Assembly: GCF_030408435.1 (NCBI RefSeq)
Contig: NZ_CP047046.1
Coordinates: 2,214,572-2,278,571, forward strand
Length of the DNA: 64,000 nucleotides
Origin: Corynebacterium auriscanis
GTDB taxonomy: Bacteria > Actinomycetota > Actinomycetes > Mycobacteriales > Mycobacteriaceae
Direction: 5' to 3'
The position numbers and the translations under genes were made by a program. Shown here in pieces: positions 1-9,103 of the stretch (the first letter of the stretch is position 1; every line of letters starts with the position of its first letter). A model generated the notes under the pieces. The model saw only the letters and a program-made list of their open reading frames with translations. It had not been told where the DNA came from and ran no database searches.

Positions 1-312
1 AGCACCGTCCAGAACACGCAGGGAGCGCTCCACCTCAACGGTGAAGTCCACGTGGCCTGGGGTATCGATGATGTTGATCTGGTTTTCTTTCCAGAAACAG
101 GTGGTGGCCGCGGAGGTAATGGTGATACCGCGTTCTTTCTCCTGCTCCATCCAGTCCATGGTCGACGCACCATCGTGGGTCTCACCGATCTTGCGGTTAA
201 TACCGGTGTAGAACAGGATGCGTTCGGTGGTAGTCGTCTTACCGGCATCGATGTGTGCCATGATGCCGATATTGCGAACCTTTTTCAGGTCAGTTAGCGC
301 TTCAAGTGCCAC
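1..312 (-). CDS. fusA: Elongation factor G, N-terminal part (runs off the window)
   Basis: Translational GTPase that moves tRNA and mRNA through the ribosome. Only the first 104 codons are here; the rest lies beyond position 1. The frame opens with GTG at 312 and reads [20 protein letters not shown], then the P-loop AHIDAGKTT, the switch I region [22 protein letters not shown] and the G3 box DTPGH. This start gives the usual EF-G N-terminus. It is the third gene of the str operon, 316 nt after rpsG. No clear Shine-Dalgarno sequence is seen before the GTG. The identity is secure because the G-domain motifs are in the expected order. Confidence 0.97.
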   Translation of the reverse strand, partial: MALEALTDLKKVRNIGIMAHIDAGKTTTTERILFYTGINRKIGETHDGASTMDWMEQEKERGITITSAATTCFWKENQINIIDTPGHVDFTVEVERSLRVLDGA

Positions 313-628
313 TGGGGAATCCGCTCATTTCGTTTGCTTGAGCAACCCGGGCTTCGTCTCGAAACTCCGAAACGATGCCGCAAAGGTCGCGGGCTTTTAC
401 GTACTTTTTCTATTGTGCCAGCAAGTCGGCTATTTGTCGTTGCAAGATAGCTCACTTTTTTACGTGGTTTTTTATTTCTTGACGCCACGCTGGCCCGGGC
501 GCAACCCACCAACGGAATTTGTTGTTTCATTCAACTATTGGTCAGGCTGCAGTTTTTACCCAAAAAGGGCAATAGCCCCACTACTTTACGCCGCGAGGGA
601 ACGTGAAGCAGTAGGGCACATCCGCGTT
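313..628. other. rpsG-fusA intergenic region
   Basis: A 316-nt spacer that is long for two neighbouring str-operon genes. On the minus strand a short GC hairpin (GGGC-TATT-GCCC, 567-578) is followed directly by five T residues, so a weak terminator or attenuator between rpsG and fusA is possible. The stem is only 4-5 bp. No gene is convincing on either strand. Confidence 0.35.
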
Positions 629-1099
629 TTACCAGCGGTAGTGAGCGAAGGCGCGGTTGGCCTCGGCCATCTTGTGAACGTCCTCACGGCGCTTCACGGA
701 AGCGCCGAGGCCGTTGGATGCATCGAGGATCTCGTTTGCGAGACGCTCAATCATGGTGTTCTCACGACGCTGTCGGGTGAAGGTCACCAACCAGCGCAGA
801 GCCAGGGTGGTGGAGCGGCCTGGACGAACATCAACAGGAACCTGGTAGGTAGCGCCACCGACACGACGGGAGCGAACCTCGAGTGCAGGCTTGATGTTGT
901 CGAGAGCCTTCTTCAGGGTGAGTACCGGATCGGTACCGGTCTTCTCGCGGCACTGCTCCAAGGCACCGTAAACGATGCGCTCGGCGGTGGACTTCTTACC
1001 ATCGAGCAGAACCTTGTTCACCAGCTGAGAGACGATCACATCGCCGTATACTGGATCATTTTCGAGGGGGCGGGAAGGTGCTGGACCCTTACGAGGCAT
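629..1099 (-). CDS. rpsG: 30S ribosomal protein S7
   Basis: Primary rRNA-binding protein that nucleates the 30S head and contacts tRNA at the E site. It has 156 residues, the usual bacterial length, begins [10 protein letters not shown] and ends in the typical NRAFAHYRW. The core blocks [34 protein letters not shown] and YQVPVDVRP are intact. It starts 3 nt after the rpsL stop, so the two are co-transcribed and probably translationally coupled. Confidence 0.99.
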   Translation of the reverse strand: MPRKGPAPSRPLENDPVYGDVIVSQLVNKVLLDGKKSTAERIVYGALEQCREKTGTDPVLTLKKALDNIKPALEVRSRRVGGATYQVPVDVRPGRSTTLALRWLVTFTRQRRENTMIERLANEILDASNGLGASVKRREDVHKMAEANRAFAHYRW

Positions 1100-1102
1100 G
1101 TT

Positions 1103-1474
1103 TTACTTCTCCTTCTTCGCGCCGTAGCGGGAACGAGCCTGCTTACGATCCTTAACGCCCTGAGTATCCAGGGTTCCACGGACAATCTTGTAACGCACAC
1201 CAGGGAGGTCCTTCACACGACCACCACGCACGAGCACCATGGAGTGCTCCTGGAGGTTGTGGCCCTCACCTGGAATGTAAGCAGAAACCTCGATACCGGA
1301 GGTCAGACGAACACGGGCAACCTTACGGAGCGCGGAGTTCGGCTTCTTTGGGGTGGTGGTGTACACACGGGTGCACACGCCACGACGCTGTGGGGAACCC
1401 TTCAGCGCAGCGGTAGCCACCTTCTGAGACTTATCATGACGGCCCTTACGGACCAGCTGCTGAATAGTTGGCAT
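1103..1474 (-). CDS. rpsL: 30S ribosomal protein S12
   Basis: Decoding-centre protein of the small subunit and target site of streptomycin resistance mutations. It has 123 residues, beginning [12 protein letters not shown], with the conserved [18 protein letters not shown] and [12 protein letters not shown] blocks. Lysines 43 and 88, the classical resistance positions in mycobacterial numbering, are both the wild-type lysine. An AGGAAAG ribosome-binding site lies upstream of the ATG. It is the first gene of the rpsL-rpsG-fusA operon on the minus strand. Confidence 0.99.
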   Translation of the reverse strand: MPTIQQLVRKGRHDKSQKVATAALKGSPQRRGVCTRVYTTTPKKPNSALRKVARVRLTSGIEVSAYIPGEGHNLQEHSMVLVRGGRVKDLPGVRYKIVRGTLDTQGVKDRKQARSRYGAKKEK

Positions 1475-1858
1475 TTATGAACTTTCCTGTTGTTCGTTTC
1501 GGTGCAGACTCCAGCGGGTTGCGCCTCGTGACGACAACGAGGCATTTCCCTCGAGCTCCGCCGATCCTTTGCAGTGCTCCATCATGAATACCCACGATGA
1601 GGGATCCATGTTTTGGAGACAACAAAAAATAGGGGCTCTTTCCCGGGGCCTCTTCCGCTTCGTATCACCCTGCGCACTCAACACAAGGATCTTTGCGTTA
1701 TCCATCACTGTGTTGGAACGTTTGCCACAGCAAGTGACTTACATCCTTAGAAGCACTCAGTGATAGAAATGCAATCTACAAGAGCAGATATTAGCGCCTA
1801 GCGCGTTCACATCCAAATCGCTACTGACGCACAACCGAGCACCGCCAACTATCGGGGA
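1475..1858. other. Upstream region of the str operon
   Basis: A 384-nt stretch without a believable gene; short frames here lack a ribosome-binding site and family resemblance. It must hold the promoter of the rpsL operon on the minus strand. I could not pick a -35/-10 pair with confidence. No terminator with a T-run is obvious. Confidence 0.4.
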
Positions 1859-2062
1859 CTAGCGCTTCTTTTTACCAAACAGTCCACCCAAAGACTTGGT
1901 GTAGCTCAACCCACTGCCATTCCGAAAGGAGATCGTGTGGCTACCATTAGCGCGGCGCGTGATGCGAGCCGGCCCGATCTTGATAGAACCGCCCACACCA
2001 CCAGTGGACGTGTTAACGCGGAACGGCCCGATCTTTTTTGAGTTGCGAAAGAAAATTCCCAT
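1859..2062 (-). CDS. DUF4236-like small protein
   Basis: A 67-residue basic protein beginning MGIFFRNSKKIGPFRVNTS. Its IGP repeats, SGLSYTKSLGG segment and basic GKKKR end match the pattern of DUF4236 proteins (a phe-arg-lys start, glycine-rich beta strands, a G-x-G-L-S-Y-T motif). The function of that family is unknown. No Shine-Dalgarno is visible. Instead, on the minus strand, TAGACT (2069-2074) sits 6 nt before the ATG, compatible with a leaderless mRNA. It stands alone between the str operon and the lipase gene. Confidence 0.7.
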   Translation of the reverse strand: MGIFFRNSKKIGPFRVNTSTGGVGGSIKIGPARITRRANGSHTISFRNGSGLSYTKSLGGLFGKKKR

Positions 2063-2137
2063 ACGCGCAGTCTATCTGCTACTGCAGACACAGTGACTGA
2101 AATGGTGGGTGCCCGAAGTCTACGCACAGAATTTGCC

Positions 2138-3397
2138 CTAGCTACTACCCCACACATCGCCCTGCCCGGTGCATCGAATCTGATCAGCCGGAACCAATTC
2201 GGGATCTAACGCATGACGAACCAAGTCCACTCCCCGCGGGGAGTACGACATAGTCATGTGATCGGAATGGTCCTCCACGCACCCGTCTTGCATGGTGATG
2301 TTTCGAACCGTTGCACCTCGCCCTGCGCTCAAGAACGTGGCGTCGTACGGCGTGGAAATTTCGTCGTATTTCGTCCCGATAATGGTGTATTCAACACCCG
2401 GCTGTGTTTCGCCACCTTCATTCAGTTTCCGAATGAACTCTGAACCATACTCCTGCTGGTAACCCGCAACACCGCCGAACCACTGCCGGAATTCGGCGTA
2501 ACCGTCGGTAAAAGCTTGGTTGTCCGATCCGGCCGCCTTGCTACCCGCCCCAAGCGCCTGCTTGTCCGATCCGGCCGCCTTGCTACCCACCCCTAGCGCC
2601 TGCTTCTTCGAACCAGCCCCGTGCGGGCGTGGCTCACCCGCAGCCTGCTCGCGCTCAACTGCCTGAGGTTCATTCCCGCCCTTCTTCTGCGGGTACTTTC
2701 CTCCCACCTGAGTGCCATGGTTAGTGGCACCAAGCGTGATGATTTTACCGATCTTGTTCTTCTTCGGATCGGTCGCGTCCACTCCCCCACCGAATTTCGC
2801 GTAGTAGCGGGCCATGACCCCGCCCTGAGAATGCCCAACCAAGTCAACTTGCTTAGCACCAGTCGCCCCCAGCACCGCGTCGACTACTTGCGCTAACTGC
2901 CCCGCCGATACATCAACGGGCGCCACGCCGAACGTGTTTGGAAGCAGCGAGCCCACCCCGCCCTTGTTCCAAATATGCGCGCGCCCCAAATTCGGAGCGA
3001 ACACGCAGTATCCATCTTTCTTCAACTGTGGTGCCATACCGGACCAGTTGACGTAGGCGTTCTCCCACGTGCCGTGAATAAGAATCACCGGGTTCGGGTG
3101 CTCCGCAGAAGGTTTACAGGTCCAATCATTGGTACCCACCGGTGCTAACCGGGGCTGGGCCAACGTCTGCATAAACGCGCCCATGAACGTCTTTGCGCCC
3201 GGGCCGGTCGTAGTCGTGGTGCGAGTGGCGTCAAAACTAGGAGATCCCACCGCCGCATGGGTTGCAGCTACCTGCGCCGTTTCGGCGTTGGCACCTGCCA
3301 TTTGGGCCGACGCCACGCTCCCCCCACCACTAATACCCACCGCCACCAGGCTGGCCAGCAGAGTGGAGATGAGGGGGAATTTCCGTCGTTGAAGCAT
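2138..3397 (-). CDS. Secreted alpha/beta-hydrolase lipase
   Basis: Probable extracellular triacylglycerol lipase/esterase of the bacterial Lip family, 419 residues. A Sec signal peptide (basic MLQRRK, hydrophobic ISTLLASLVAVGISG, likely cut after ASA near residue 31) precedes the hydrolase domain. The oxyanion block PVILIHGTWENAY, nucleophile motif GHSQGG, a later acid candidate in GTKYDEISTPYD and histidine candidates in EDHSDHMTM give the triad order Ser-Asp-His. Between the nucleophile and acid there is a low-complexity insert built from a 14-residue repeat (GSKAAGSDKQALGA type). It is paralogous to the unsecreted lipase at 40550-41596. Lipases suit a lipid-dependent skin corynebacterium, but the substrate is not known. 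Confidence 0.85.
   Translation of the reverse strand: MLQRRKFPLISTLLASLVAVGISGGGSVASAQMAGANAETAQVAATHAAVGSPSFDATRTTTTTGPGAKTFMGAFMQTLAQPRLAPVGTNDWTCKPSAEHPNPVILIHGTWENAYVNWSGMAPQLKKDGYCVFAPNLGRAHIWNKGGVGSLLPNTFGVAPVDVSAGQLAQVVDAVLGATGAKQVDLVGHSQGGVMARYYAKFGGGVDATDPKKNKIGKIITLGATNHGTQVGGKYPQKKGGNEPQAVEREQAAGEPRPHGAGSKKQALGVGSKAAGSDKQALGAGSKAAGSDNQAFTDGYAEFRQWFGGVAGYQQEYGSEFIRKLNEGGETQPGVEYTIIGTKYDEISTPYDATFLSAGRGATVRNITMQDGCVEDHSDHMTMSYSPRGVDLVRHALDPELVPADQIRCTGQGDVWGSS
2521..2604 (-). repeat. In-frame 42-bp tandem duplication inside the lipase gene
   Basis: Two near-identical 42-bp units start at 2521 and 2563 and a degenerate third piece follows. The unit length is a multiple of three, so the frame is kept and the protein gains 14-residue repeats in a surface insert. 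Differences between units are single bases. Confidence 0.8.
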
Positions 3398-3441
3398 GCA
3401 GTTAAATTAACACAGTTGCCGACTCAGAATCTGCTGAGTCT

Positions 3442-4179
3442 CTACTTAATTGGGATACCCTTGCCGTCTTTTTTGTAGCGATCTGTACCCGCGAGCATCA
3501 TTACCCATTCAACGGCAAGGTAGCACAGAAAAAGAGGAAGAAAGCGAGGCTGGTCAGTGACCACAAACGTCGCAATCAGCGTACCGATTCCCCACCACGG
3601 ACGACGGAAGTAAAAGTGCTGCAAGCCGAAAAAAGCCGTGGGAATGACTGGCAAACCCAGCGCTAGGCCAACGAGTCGACTGTGAGGATTGAGGGTAGCG
3701 GTGTACTGGCCCGACTCCGTGGCGGAGCTGGGCTGCTTTGTTTGAGCTGGTTGCACCGGCTGCGACAACTTCGTCGGCTGAGATGGCTGTGCTGACGGGG
3801 TTGGGAAGGCTGGGTTGGTTGGTCGAGCTAGATTGGTTGGTCGAGCTAGGTTGGTTGGTCGAGCTAGGTCGGTGGGCGGAGTTGGGACGGCGCGCTTAGT
3901 TCGGTTCGCTGCCGTGGCTGGGTTTGTGGGCGGAGTTGGGTTCTTGCCCGAACTAGGTAATGTCTTCCGCAGTGCGTTCGGCGCTGCACTAGGCGGTGGA
4001 CTCGGTGGCCCACTCGGCTGCACAATCCGAGGCAAACTCTCAGCCGACGGGGCCGACAGTGGTTTTACGGGTTCGCCCCCGCGGAGCTTCCGTTTTTCGT
4101 CCTCCTCTCGGTTCAATGCTTCCGCCTGACGGATTAGTTCATCGATGTCGAAGTTCTCATCGGCATTGTTGTCCGCCAT
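3442..4179 (-). CDS. TM2-like membrane protein with Pro-rich linker
   Basis: Predicted 245-residue membrane protein of unknown function. The start is taken at ATG 4179, because AGAAGGAG lies just upstream and the protein then begins MADNNADENFDIDELIRQAE; a frame reaching 4266 has no such site. The acidic N-terminus is followed by a long Pro/Thr/Ser-rich linker with three copies of LARPTN encoded by an 18-bp repeat (about 3815-3870). The C-terminal 80 residues hold two or more hydrophobic segments with FFGLQHFYF-RRPWWGIG, which resembles the G-x-H-x-FY pattern of TM2 domains. It lies downstream of the tubulin/GTPase operon but is separated from it by a hairpin, so it is probably not part of that unit. 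Confidence 0.6.
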   Translation of the reverse strand: MADNNADENFDIDELIRQAEALNREEDEKRKLRGGEPVKPLSAPSAESLPRIVQPSGPPSPPPSAAPNALRKTLPSSGKNPTPPTNPATAANRTKRAVPTPPTDLARPTNLARPTNLARPTNPAFPTPSAQPSQPTKLSQPVQPAQTKQPSSATESGQYTATLNPHSRLVGLALGLPVIPTAFFGLQHFYFRRPWWGIGTLIATFVVTDQPRFLPLFLCYLAVEWVMMLAGTDRYKKDGKGIPIK

Positions 4180-4322
4180 TACTCCGCTCCTTCTTTTATC
4201 ATGTCGGTATCCCAGAATTAGTGTGCTCAGAATACCCACGTTGAAATAGCACGCCAAAGCTTTCAACCACGTTTGGTTTTAGGTCTTGGTGCTCGGTTTT
4301 AGTGTTGGGTCCTGGCGCCCGA

Positions 4323-4375
4323 CCCCAGTGCAGAGGATTTCCCCCCAGCCTCAACGCCGAGGGTTCGCACTGGGG
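4323..4375 (-). terminator. Probable terminator-type hairpin after the tubulin/GTPase operon
   Basis: A perfect 9-bp inverted repeat, CCCCAGTGC (4323-4331) and GCACTGGGG (4367-4375), begins 2 nt after the last operon gene. The loop is long (35 nt) and contains a smaller CCTC/GAGG hairpin. No T-run follows, so this is a candidate end of transcript rather than a textbook intrinsic terminator. Confidence 0.4.
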
Positions 4376-4376
4376 C

Positions 4377-4835
4377 TTATTGAAGCTGGCTGAAAATCCA
4401 CATCAACACAATGGTCAAAACCAACGCGATCACTAGGGCTAGAGCTGTGTAAGTAAGCAACCGTCGCCGCCGTCGTGCTCGATCAACAGTTCGCGCAACC
4501 AGAGCATCTTGGCGCGCATCATTGTGATCTACCGTGACCTGGTTACGCGCCTCTAGCCTGCGGCCACCATCGATGCTGGAGTACGCGCTGGCATTTTTGG
4601 CGAGGCCGTTAAAGGACTGCTGGCCGGCCCCTGCTGCCCATTGGGGGCCAGCGTTCGCTCCCGTGTAAGGGGCTGGTCCACCTTGGTTTTGATGGTGCGC
4701 GATGCCGTTCGGCTGTTGCGGGTAGGCGTTTCCGTTCTGTTGCTGCGGGTAGGCGTTTCCATTGGGTTGCTGTGGGTACGCGTTGCCTTGCTGGGGAGAA
4801 TACCTAGGACCACCGAAACTATTGTTATTCGTCAT
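4377..4835 (-). CDS. Tail-anchored Gln/Asn/Pro-rich protein, last gene of the tubulin/GTPase operon
   Basis: 152 residues, not recognised as a named family. The N-terminal 60 residues are low complexity with a 9-residue repeat (NAYPQQPNG, NAYPQQQNG, NAYPQQPNG; 27-bp DNA period). A charged middle (residues about 95-120, ending ARRRRR) leads into one hydrophobic helix (LLTYTALALVIALVLTIVLM) and a 7-residue tail. That is the topology of a tail-anchored protein with its N-terminus in the cytosol. Only 30 nt separate it from the GTPase-like gene upstream, so it is probably co-transcribed. It could tether the complex to the membrane; that is inference. Confidence 0.65.
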   Translation of the reverse strand: MTNNNSFGGPRYSPQQGNAYPQQPNGNAYPQQQNGNAYPQQPNGIAHHQNQGGPAPYTGANAGPQWAAGAGQQSFNGLAKNASAYSSIDGGRRLEARNQVTVDHNDARQDALVARTVDRARRRRRLLTYTALALVIALVLTIVLMWIFSQLQ

Positions 4836-4865
4836 TTTTCCTCGTTTCGCGATGCCAAAGATGCT

Positions 4866-6020
4866 TTACTCAAAAACTCGCATGTAATGCAAGCAGTGCC
4901 GAATCGGATCCAGGCACCTAAAGGGAGCGATTCCCGAACGACTGATCTTCCCGCTGGCTGGAGAATCTCCCAATGCAGAAACCGCAAAACAGCTGTACAG
5001 ATATGGTTTTTCACCGAAAAGCGGGATCCTCATCTGATTGGTGAGTTCCGTGGCCTCGAGGCACTCCAAAAGACTTTTGACTTCCGCGTTCAACAGTGAG
5101 TGATCCGCTAAGTCAAATGGGCCATCTAGGTCGGATCCTTCATGGCTAAACCTGGCACCCTTATTGCCCATTACGCGTTGCCAATTGATGTTCCGACCTG
5201 GAGCTCCATCAAAGCTAGGCAACGAAATGTTTTCAAGGTTTTGCAGGGTATCGAATTTGGACAAGGTTAAAGCGATAAACGGTCGCTGGCTGGGCCCCAA
5301 TACACTTAATAGATTCCGCAGAACGTCTGCCGGGTCATCGGCGCCCACCTCATGAGTGGAAACCGTACCCGCCAGCAAATCGCGAATTCGGGGCACCGCC
5401 ATGGGGTCGTAAAGGAAGATCACCTGGTCTGCGAAACCGAAAAAGCTAAGGGACTCACGCCGAGATTCAAACCCTTCTGCTTTGAGATCTTCGCCCGCTA
5501 CATCTCGGAATACCACAAAAATCTTCTGCAGGTCACCGCGTGGACCACGAGGGTACGCACCGATGTCGAAGATCAGTGGTTCACGTTGATATGCGTCCTT
5601 CTGAGCAGACGGTGGCGTGGGCGGGAGAATACCCATGTTCTCAAATAGGGGTTCCTCGTAGTGCTCACGATATGTTCGCTCGGTGTAGGCATTCGCAGGA
5701 CGGAAAGTGTGCCCCTTCGTAATGACTAACCGCTTGAGAAGCTTGATGACCACCGCCATGTACAGGCTTTTACCTGACGAACGAGCGCCCGCCATCGCAA
5801 TCGTGATCGTGCCCGAACCGGCCCATCCTTGCGGCAGCTGGCGAGGCTGACCGTTTTCATCCTTCACATACGGAGAGACGTTGGAGTTGGGGTTTCGTAT
5901 CGCGCGAAACGTATAGGGGCACTTCGTCAGCAGATGAAAAGGGAACTCCGCCCCATTGTGGTTACCTGCGTTCTGGTTTCCCCCACCGTTACGGTTGAAT
6001 TCTCTAGGAACCTGGTTCAC
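4866..6020 (-). CDS. P-loop GTPase-like protein (TRAFAC/double-GTPase type)
   Basis: 384 residues. A Gly/Asn-rich start (residues 10-25) leads to a P-loop domain. Residues 71-85 (ITIAMAGARSSGKS) are the Walker A/G1 box, FVVFRDVAGEDL holds a G3-type D-x-x-G, and LTLSKFDTL is a G4-like S/T-K-x-D box. It therefore looks like a GTPase of the TRAFAC-like group that sits beside GAP1 proteins. Nucleotide specificity is inferred from the SKFD box. It starts 1 nt after the vWA-like gene stop, within the nine-gene operon. Its likely role is the nucleotide switch of the system. A plain ATPase with a similar fold is the main alternative. Confidence 0.75.
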   Translation of the reverse strand: MNQVPREFNRNGGGNQNAGNHNGAEFPFHLLTKCPYTFRAIRNPNSNVSPYVKDENGQPRQLPQGWAGSGTITIAMAGARSSGKSLYMAVVIKLLKRLVITKGHTFRPANAYTERTYREHYEEPLFENMGILPPTPPSAQKDAYQREPLIFDIGAYPRGPRGDLQKIFVVFRDVAGEDLKAEGFESRRESLSFFGFADQVIFLYDPMAVPRIRDLLAGTVSTHEVGADDPADVLRNLLSVLGPSQRPFIALTLSKFDTLQNLENISLPSFDGAPGRNINWQRVMGNKGARFSHEGSDLDGPFDLADHSLLNAEVKSLLECLEATELTNQMRIPLFGEKPYLYSCFAVSALGDSPASGKISRSGIAPFRCLDPIRHCLHYMRVFE

Positions 6021-6021
6021 C

Positions 6022-7005
6022 TTATTTCACTCCTAACCGCAGGCTGTGGCCGATTTCCTTCACCGCGTTTGTATATCCTTGGTGACTATTTGAAAGCAGC
6101 GCGTTAACCAGCGGGGCGGTTAGCACGGTAAAGCGGGCCTTCGTTGGAAATTCTGGGCGCTCCGTACAGATCACATGCGCATCACCGCGGAAATCTTCGG
6201 TCCATGCCGGCACGTTGTCGGAGACAACAAGGAACCGCACTCCCGGAATGTGCCGGAACTCAGCAATAGCGTCCCGAGTCCACCCAACCTCTTTTCGCTC
6301 CATATAAGCATCTGGGCCGGTTCCTTTGCCGCTAATCAGATCAAGCAGCTCATCCCCGTTCACCGAAGAATGAACATTGCTGCGATCGGAGCTGGTCGTG
6401 AACGCAATGCTCCAATTTTTGTTCCCTAGAACACCCGTCACCAAGTACGCAATCGCCTGTCGGTGTTCCTGGTTAAAAGCAAGTTGGGCCGAAACTGATT
6501 CATCTATAATGACGGCGATATTTACTGGTCGGTCATCAGCCGCCGCGCTCACATCGTCTCGATCGAAGACATTTCGAGCGACGAGATCGACACCTTGACT
6601 GTGCCCTTCACTCAGCTTGGACTCGGTGGCGTTGGCCGCGGTTATGACAATTTCATCACCTACGGAATCGATTTTCGCGATAGCGAAATTACGCCGGTTA
6701 CCTAGACCGTAGGACGGAAAGCGCAGCTGGTATTCCTCCCCGGCGTTTGTGGTCAGCACAACCGTGGCAAAGACCTTAAATTCGTAATCGAAGGTACCTG
6801 CCTCGTCGTCGGGCGCAATGGTGACTTCACTATGCCCTTGAAATCCCTGGCACAACAGCTTATTCCGTCGCGTTTTAACGGTCTCGAAACCGGTACTCGA
6901 CGACGTAAAACCTTGCCGGTGTTTGGTATCCAAGTCGAAACGAAGCCGGCTTATTCCGCCACTGAATCGGTAGGATTCACCTGTTGAGAGCGTGTATTCC
7001 TTCAT
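6022..7005 (-). CDS. Cytosolic vWA-like protein with beta-rich N-terminus
   Basis: 327 residues with no signal peptide. The first half (to about residue 150) is rich in predicted beta strands and matches no family I can name. The second half begins VNIAVIIDESVSAQ, which fits strand 1 of a von Willebrand A fold with a D-x-S-x-S metal-site motif, and continues with alternating strands and helices (SIAFTTSSD, VRFLVVSDN). A vWA domain would bind a partner through a divalent cation. It lies between the GAP1-like and GTPase-like genes, 10 nt and 1 nt away, so it is co-expressed with both. It is the second vWA-type protein of the operon, the other being extracytoplasmic. Confidence 0.65.
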   Translation of the reverse strand: MKEYTLSTGESYRFSGGISRLRFDLDTKHRQGFTSSSTGFETVKTRRNKLLCQGFQGHSEVTIAPDDEAGTFDYEFKVFATVVLTTNAGEEYQLRFPSYGLGNRRNFAIAKIDSVGDEIVITAANATESKLSEGHSQGVDLVARNVFDRDDVSAAADDRPVNIAVIIDESVSAQLAFNQEHRQAIAYLVTGVLGNKNWSIAFTTSSDRSNVHSSVNGDELLDLISGKGTGPDAYMERKEVGWTRDAIAEFRHIPGVRFLVVSDNVPAWTEDFRGDAHVICTERPEFPTKARFTVLTAPLVNALLSNSHQGYTNAVKEIGHSLRLGVK

Positions 7006-7015
7006 TCTTATCCTC

Positions 7016-9103
7016 CTAGTGTGCCTGCTGCGGGTGCTGTGTGCGGTGTTCTCGAATCAACTGCCGACCTTCCCTGATGTCCTGTTGGCGCACACGGTGG
7101 CATTCACGCAATTCATGCTCCAAGACGAAAAACTGCGTGGGAGAGTAAGGATCACCCGGGGCTTTGGCATCGCAGGCGGCAATGAATCCACCTAGATGGG
7201 CAACGATGGTTTCTGCTTGAGCTGGATTGTTGGCACCGCCGTCAATGAAATGCTGGTAGAGAGATTCAGCCAACCTTCCAACACGATTCCTCACCGCTTT
7301 ACGTGAGGGTTGGTCGTCCCCGACGGGCATGCATTCCGACCACAACTGCCCGATAGCCGGAATCATTTCACTGACGAGTTTGCTCAGATGTGATCCGCCA
7401 GATGTCATCGGCAATTGTCGCGATTCAATGAGCAAGGCAATAGCGAAGAAATTGTTAAATAGCCTTTTTATTTCTTCCTTGCCAAACGGAAGCCGCTGTT
7501 GACGACTGATGAATCTACAATCCGCGATTCCCGCCTCGCCATCCCGAGCCATCAGCAGGTCAAGCGTTGCCGTAATGCTTCGGCTTCCTTCTGCATGGTA
7601 GCCACTACATATTTGACGCCAACGTTCAACGAATTCGGTTTCAGTAACCTCTCCCCGATCAGACCTGGGCTCCGAGAATCCTTGGGGACTTCCTTCGGTC
7701 TTTGTACCCAATGAAGGGTCTATCCCATTATCTACATTCGGATCCTGTGGCTCCCGTACCTTCGGTTTGATCAGACTCGAAAGCGTCTGCCTCTCGGCTG
7801 CATTATCACTCCGTGTTTGACCAATGTGAGGTTCATCAACCGGGGTCAAGCGCGCCTCACGAGAAGCGGATTCGGTATGTCCCGATGTGTGCCCCCACGC
7901 AATCCACGTATTCGCGCCTACGTTGTTACTGGTTGGTGCCGTGAACTCAGTTGGCGATTCGGGGAACCCAGGCTGCTCAGAAAGGGCGTCGAATTCTCCG
8001 GTTGGACCGGCCTTTGCTACCGATGTACGCAGTTCTGCTGGGATCGCGTCCAGCTTGGCCTGAAGATCATCCGCGAAGTCTATCCCGTCGGAGTCACACA
8101 CCTTCTGCAAGCACTGCAGCAATGCCTCACCAAAAGTTACGCGTTCGCCCGTAGGCGTGACTCGAACTTGAAAGTCTTCAAATGCTTCTACTGCCTGCAG
8201 TTCCTCAATCAAGGCAAGTGTGTCTTCTTTAACCTCAAAAATGGCTTCGGTCAATGCCGTCCACAACGTGTGTTTCTCGGGTGGATTCTGAATATCCTGC
8301 GGGTGAATCACTTCCAGCCGGGGGTCCCGCAATGATTCTTGGTCCTCAAATGGAACTGCCACGACGGCGGGCCCTCGGCCCAACCATTCGTCCACGTCTA
8401 AGCGGTGGGCGCGCTCGAAGTTGCTAAAGCTCAGGTGTTTCCTAGCGAAGCCTGGGGGCATTGTCGTGCTCAATGCCGTCATCCAAAGGACTGCATCCCA
8501 GGGAGAATGCGAGATAATCACCGGAAGCTTGCCTGGATCCTCCAGCGCGATTTGCAAGGCATACAGTGCGGTCCGCTCGTCGCCCAGCATGCCATTGACC
8601 AACGACCACGCCGCATTGATTTGGTCGTCCTGGTTGATCTTCGGTTCTGAAACCACATCGAGTGTCACGCTATTGACGGCAGGGGATCGAAAAGGTGTTG
8701 GGAAATCTGGTGACTGATAGCGACAAACGGGCCACCCAGCCTCCCCCATTGGAGACTCGGGTCGGCGGTCAACCGCACACACAGTAAAGACGTTCCCAGG
8801 CCTACCGGTCGCATCCTTACCGGCAGGAACCGATTGAAGATACAACCCAACAGGGTGTTGCTCATTCGGAGCGAAATACGCAAAACGACGCGGCAGATCG
8901 GCAATCTCATCCGTACTGAGAAACTCAGTAACGGGATTGAGGGGATCGATTTGAGTTGGTGCTACCGAGGTAAAAAGCTGGGCTTCGTCTGGCCCCAGGT
9001 CTTGTTGTGGGCCGATTTTCCATCCGCCGCTGCCACGATTATTCGAAAAGGAGGCATACGTCGCCCACGCGAAACGACGTTCGGGGTGTGGAGTTGTCAT
9101 CAT
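7016..9103 (-). CDS. GAP1-like GTPase-associated protein
   Basis: 695 residues, cytosolic. The N-terminal section FAWATYASFSNNRGSGGWKI and the following FTSVAPTQI, DEIADLPRRFAYF and GRPGNVFTVCAVDRR stretches match what I remember of GTPase-associated protein 1 (GAP1-N2 domain, then middle and C-terminal helical domains). Family knowledge says such proteins are encoded next to double-GTPases and tubulin-like proteins in actinobacteria; their activity is not established. Residues about 380-460 form a variable polar linker, and the last 230 residues are helical. The start overlaps the end of the fibronectin-like gene by 4 nt (ATGA). The domain assignment is from memory and needs a profile search. 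Confidence 0.7.
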   Translation of the reverse strand: MMTTPHPERRFAWATYASFSNNRGSGGWKIGPQQDLGPDEAQLFTSVAPTQIDPLNPVTEFLSTDEIADLPRRFAYFAPNEQHPVGLYLQSVPAGKDATGRPGNVFTVCAVDRRPESPMGEAGWPVCRYQSPDFPTPFRSPAVNSVTLDVVSEPKINQDDQINAAWSLVNGMLGDERTALYALQIALEDPGKLPVIISHSPWDAVLWMTALSTTMPPGFARKHLSFSNFERAHRLDVDEWLGRGPAVVAVPFEDQESLRDPRLEVIHPQDIQNPPEKHTLWTALTEAIFEVKEDTLALIEELQAVEAFEDFQVRVTPTGERVTFGEALLQCLQKVCDSDGIDFADDLQAKLDAIPAELRTSVAKAGPTGEFDALSEQPGFPESPTEFTAPTSNNVGANTWIAWGHTSGHTESASREARLTPVDEPHIGQTRSDNAAERQTLSSLIKPKVREPQDPNVDNGIDPSLGTKTEGSPQGFSEPRSDRGEVTETEFVERWRQICSGYHAEGSRSITATLDLLMARDGEAGIADCRFISRQQRLPFGKEEIKRLFNNFFAIALLIESRQLPMTSGGSHLSKLVSEMIPAIGQLWSECMPVGDDQPSRKAVRNRVGRLAESLYQHFIDGGANNPAQAETIVAHLGGFIAACDAKAPGDPYSPTQFFVLEHELRECHRVRQQDIREGRQLIREHRTQHPQQAH

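Noticed and set aside
218..1480. 420-codon plus-strand frame across fusA, rpsG and rpsL
   Set aside because: Antisense to three certain genes; composition is that of a shadow frame.
1475..1763. Small frames upstream of rpsL on both strands
   Set aside because: No ribosome-binding site, no family match, overlapping each other in the expected promoter region.
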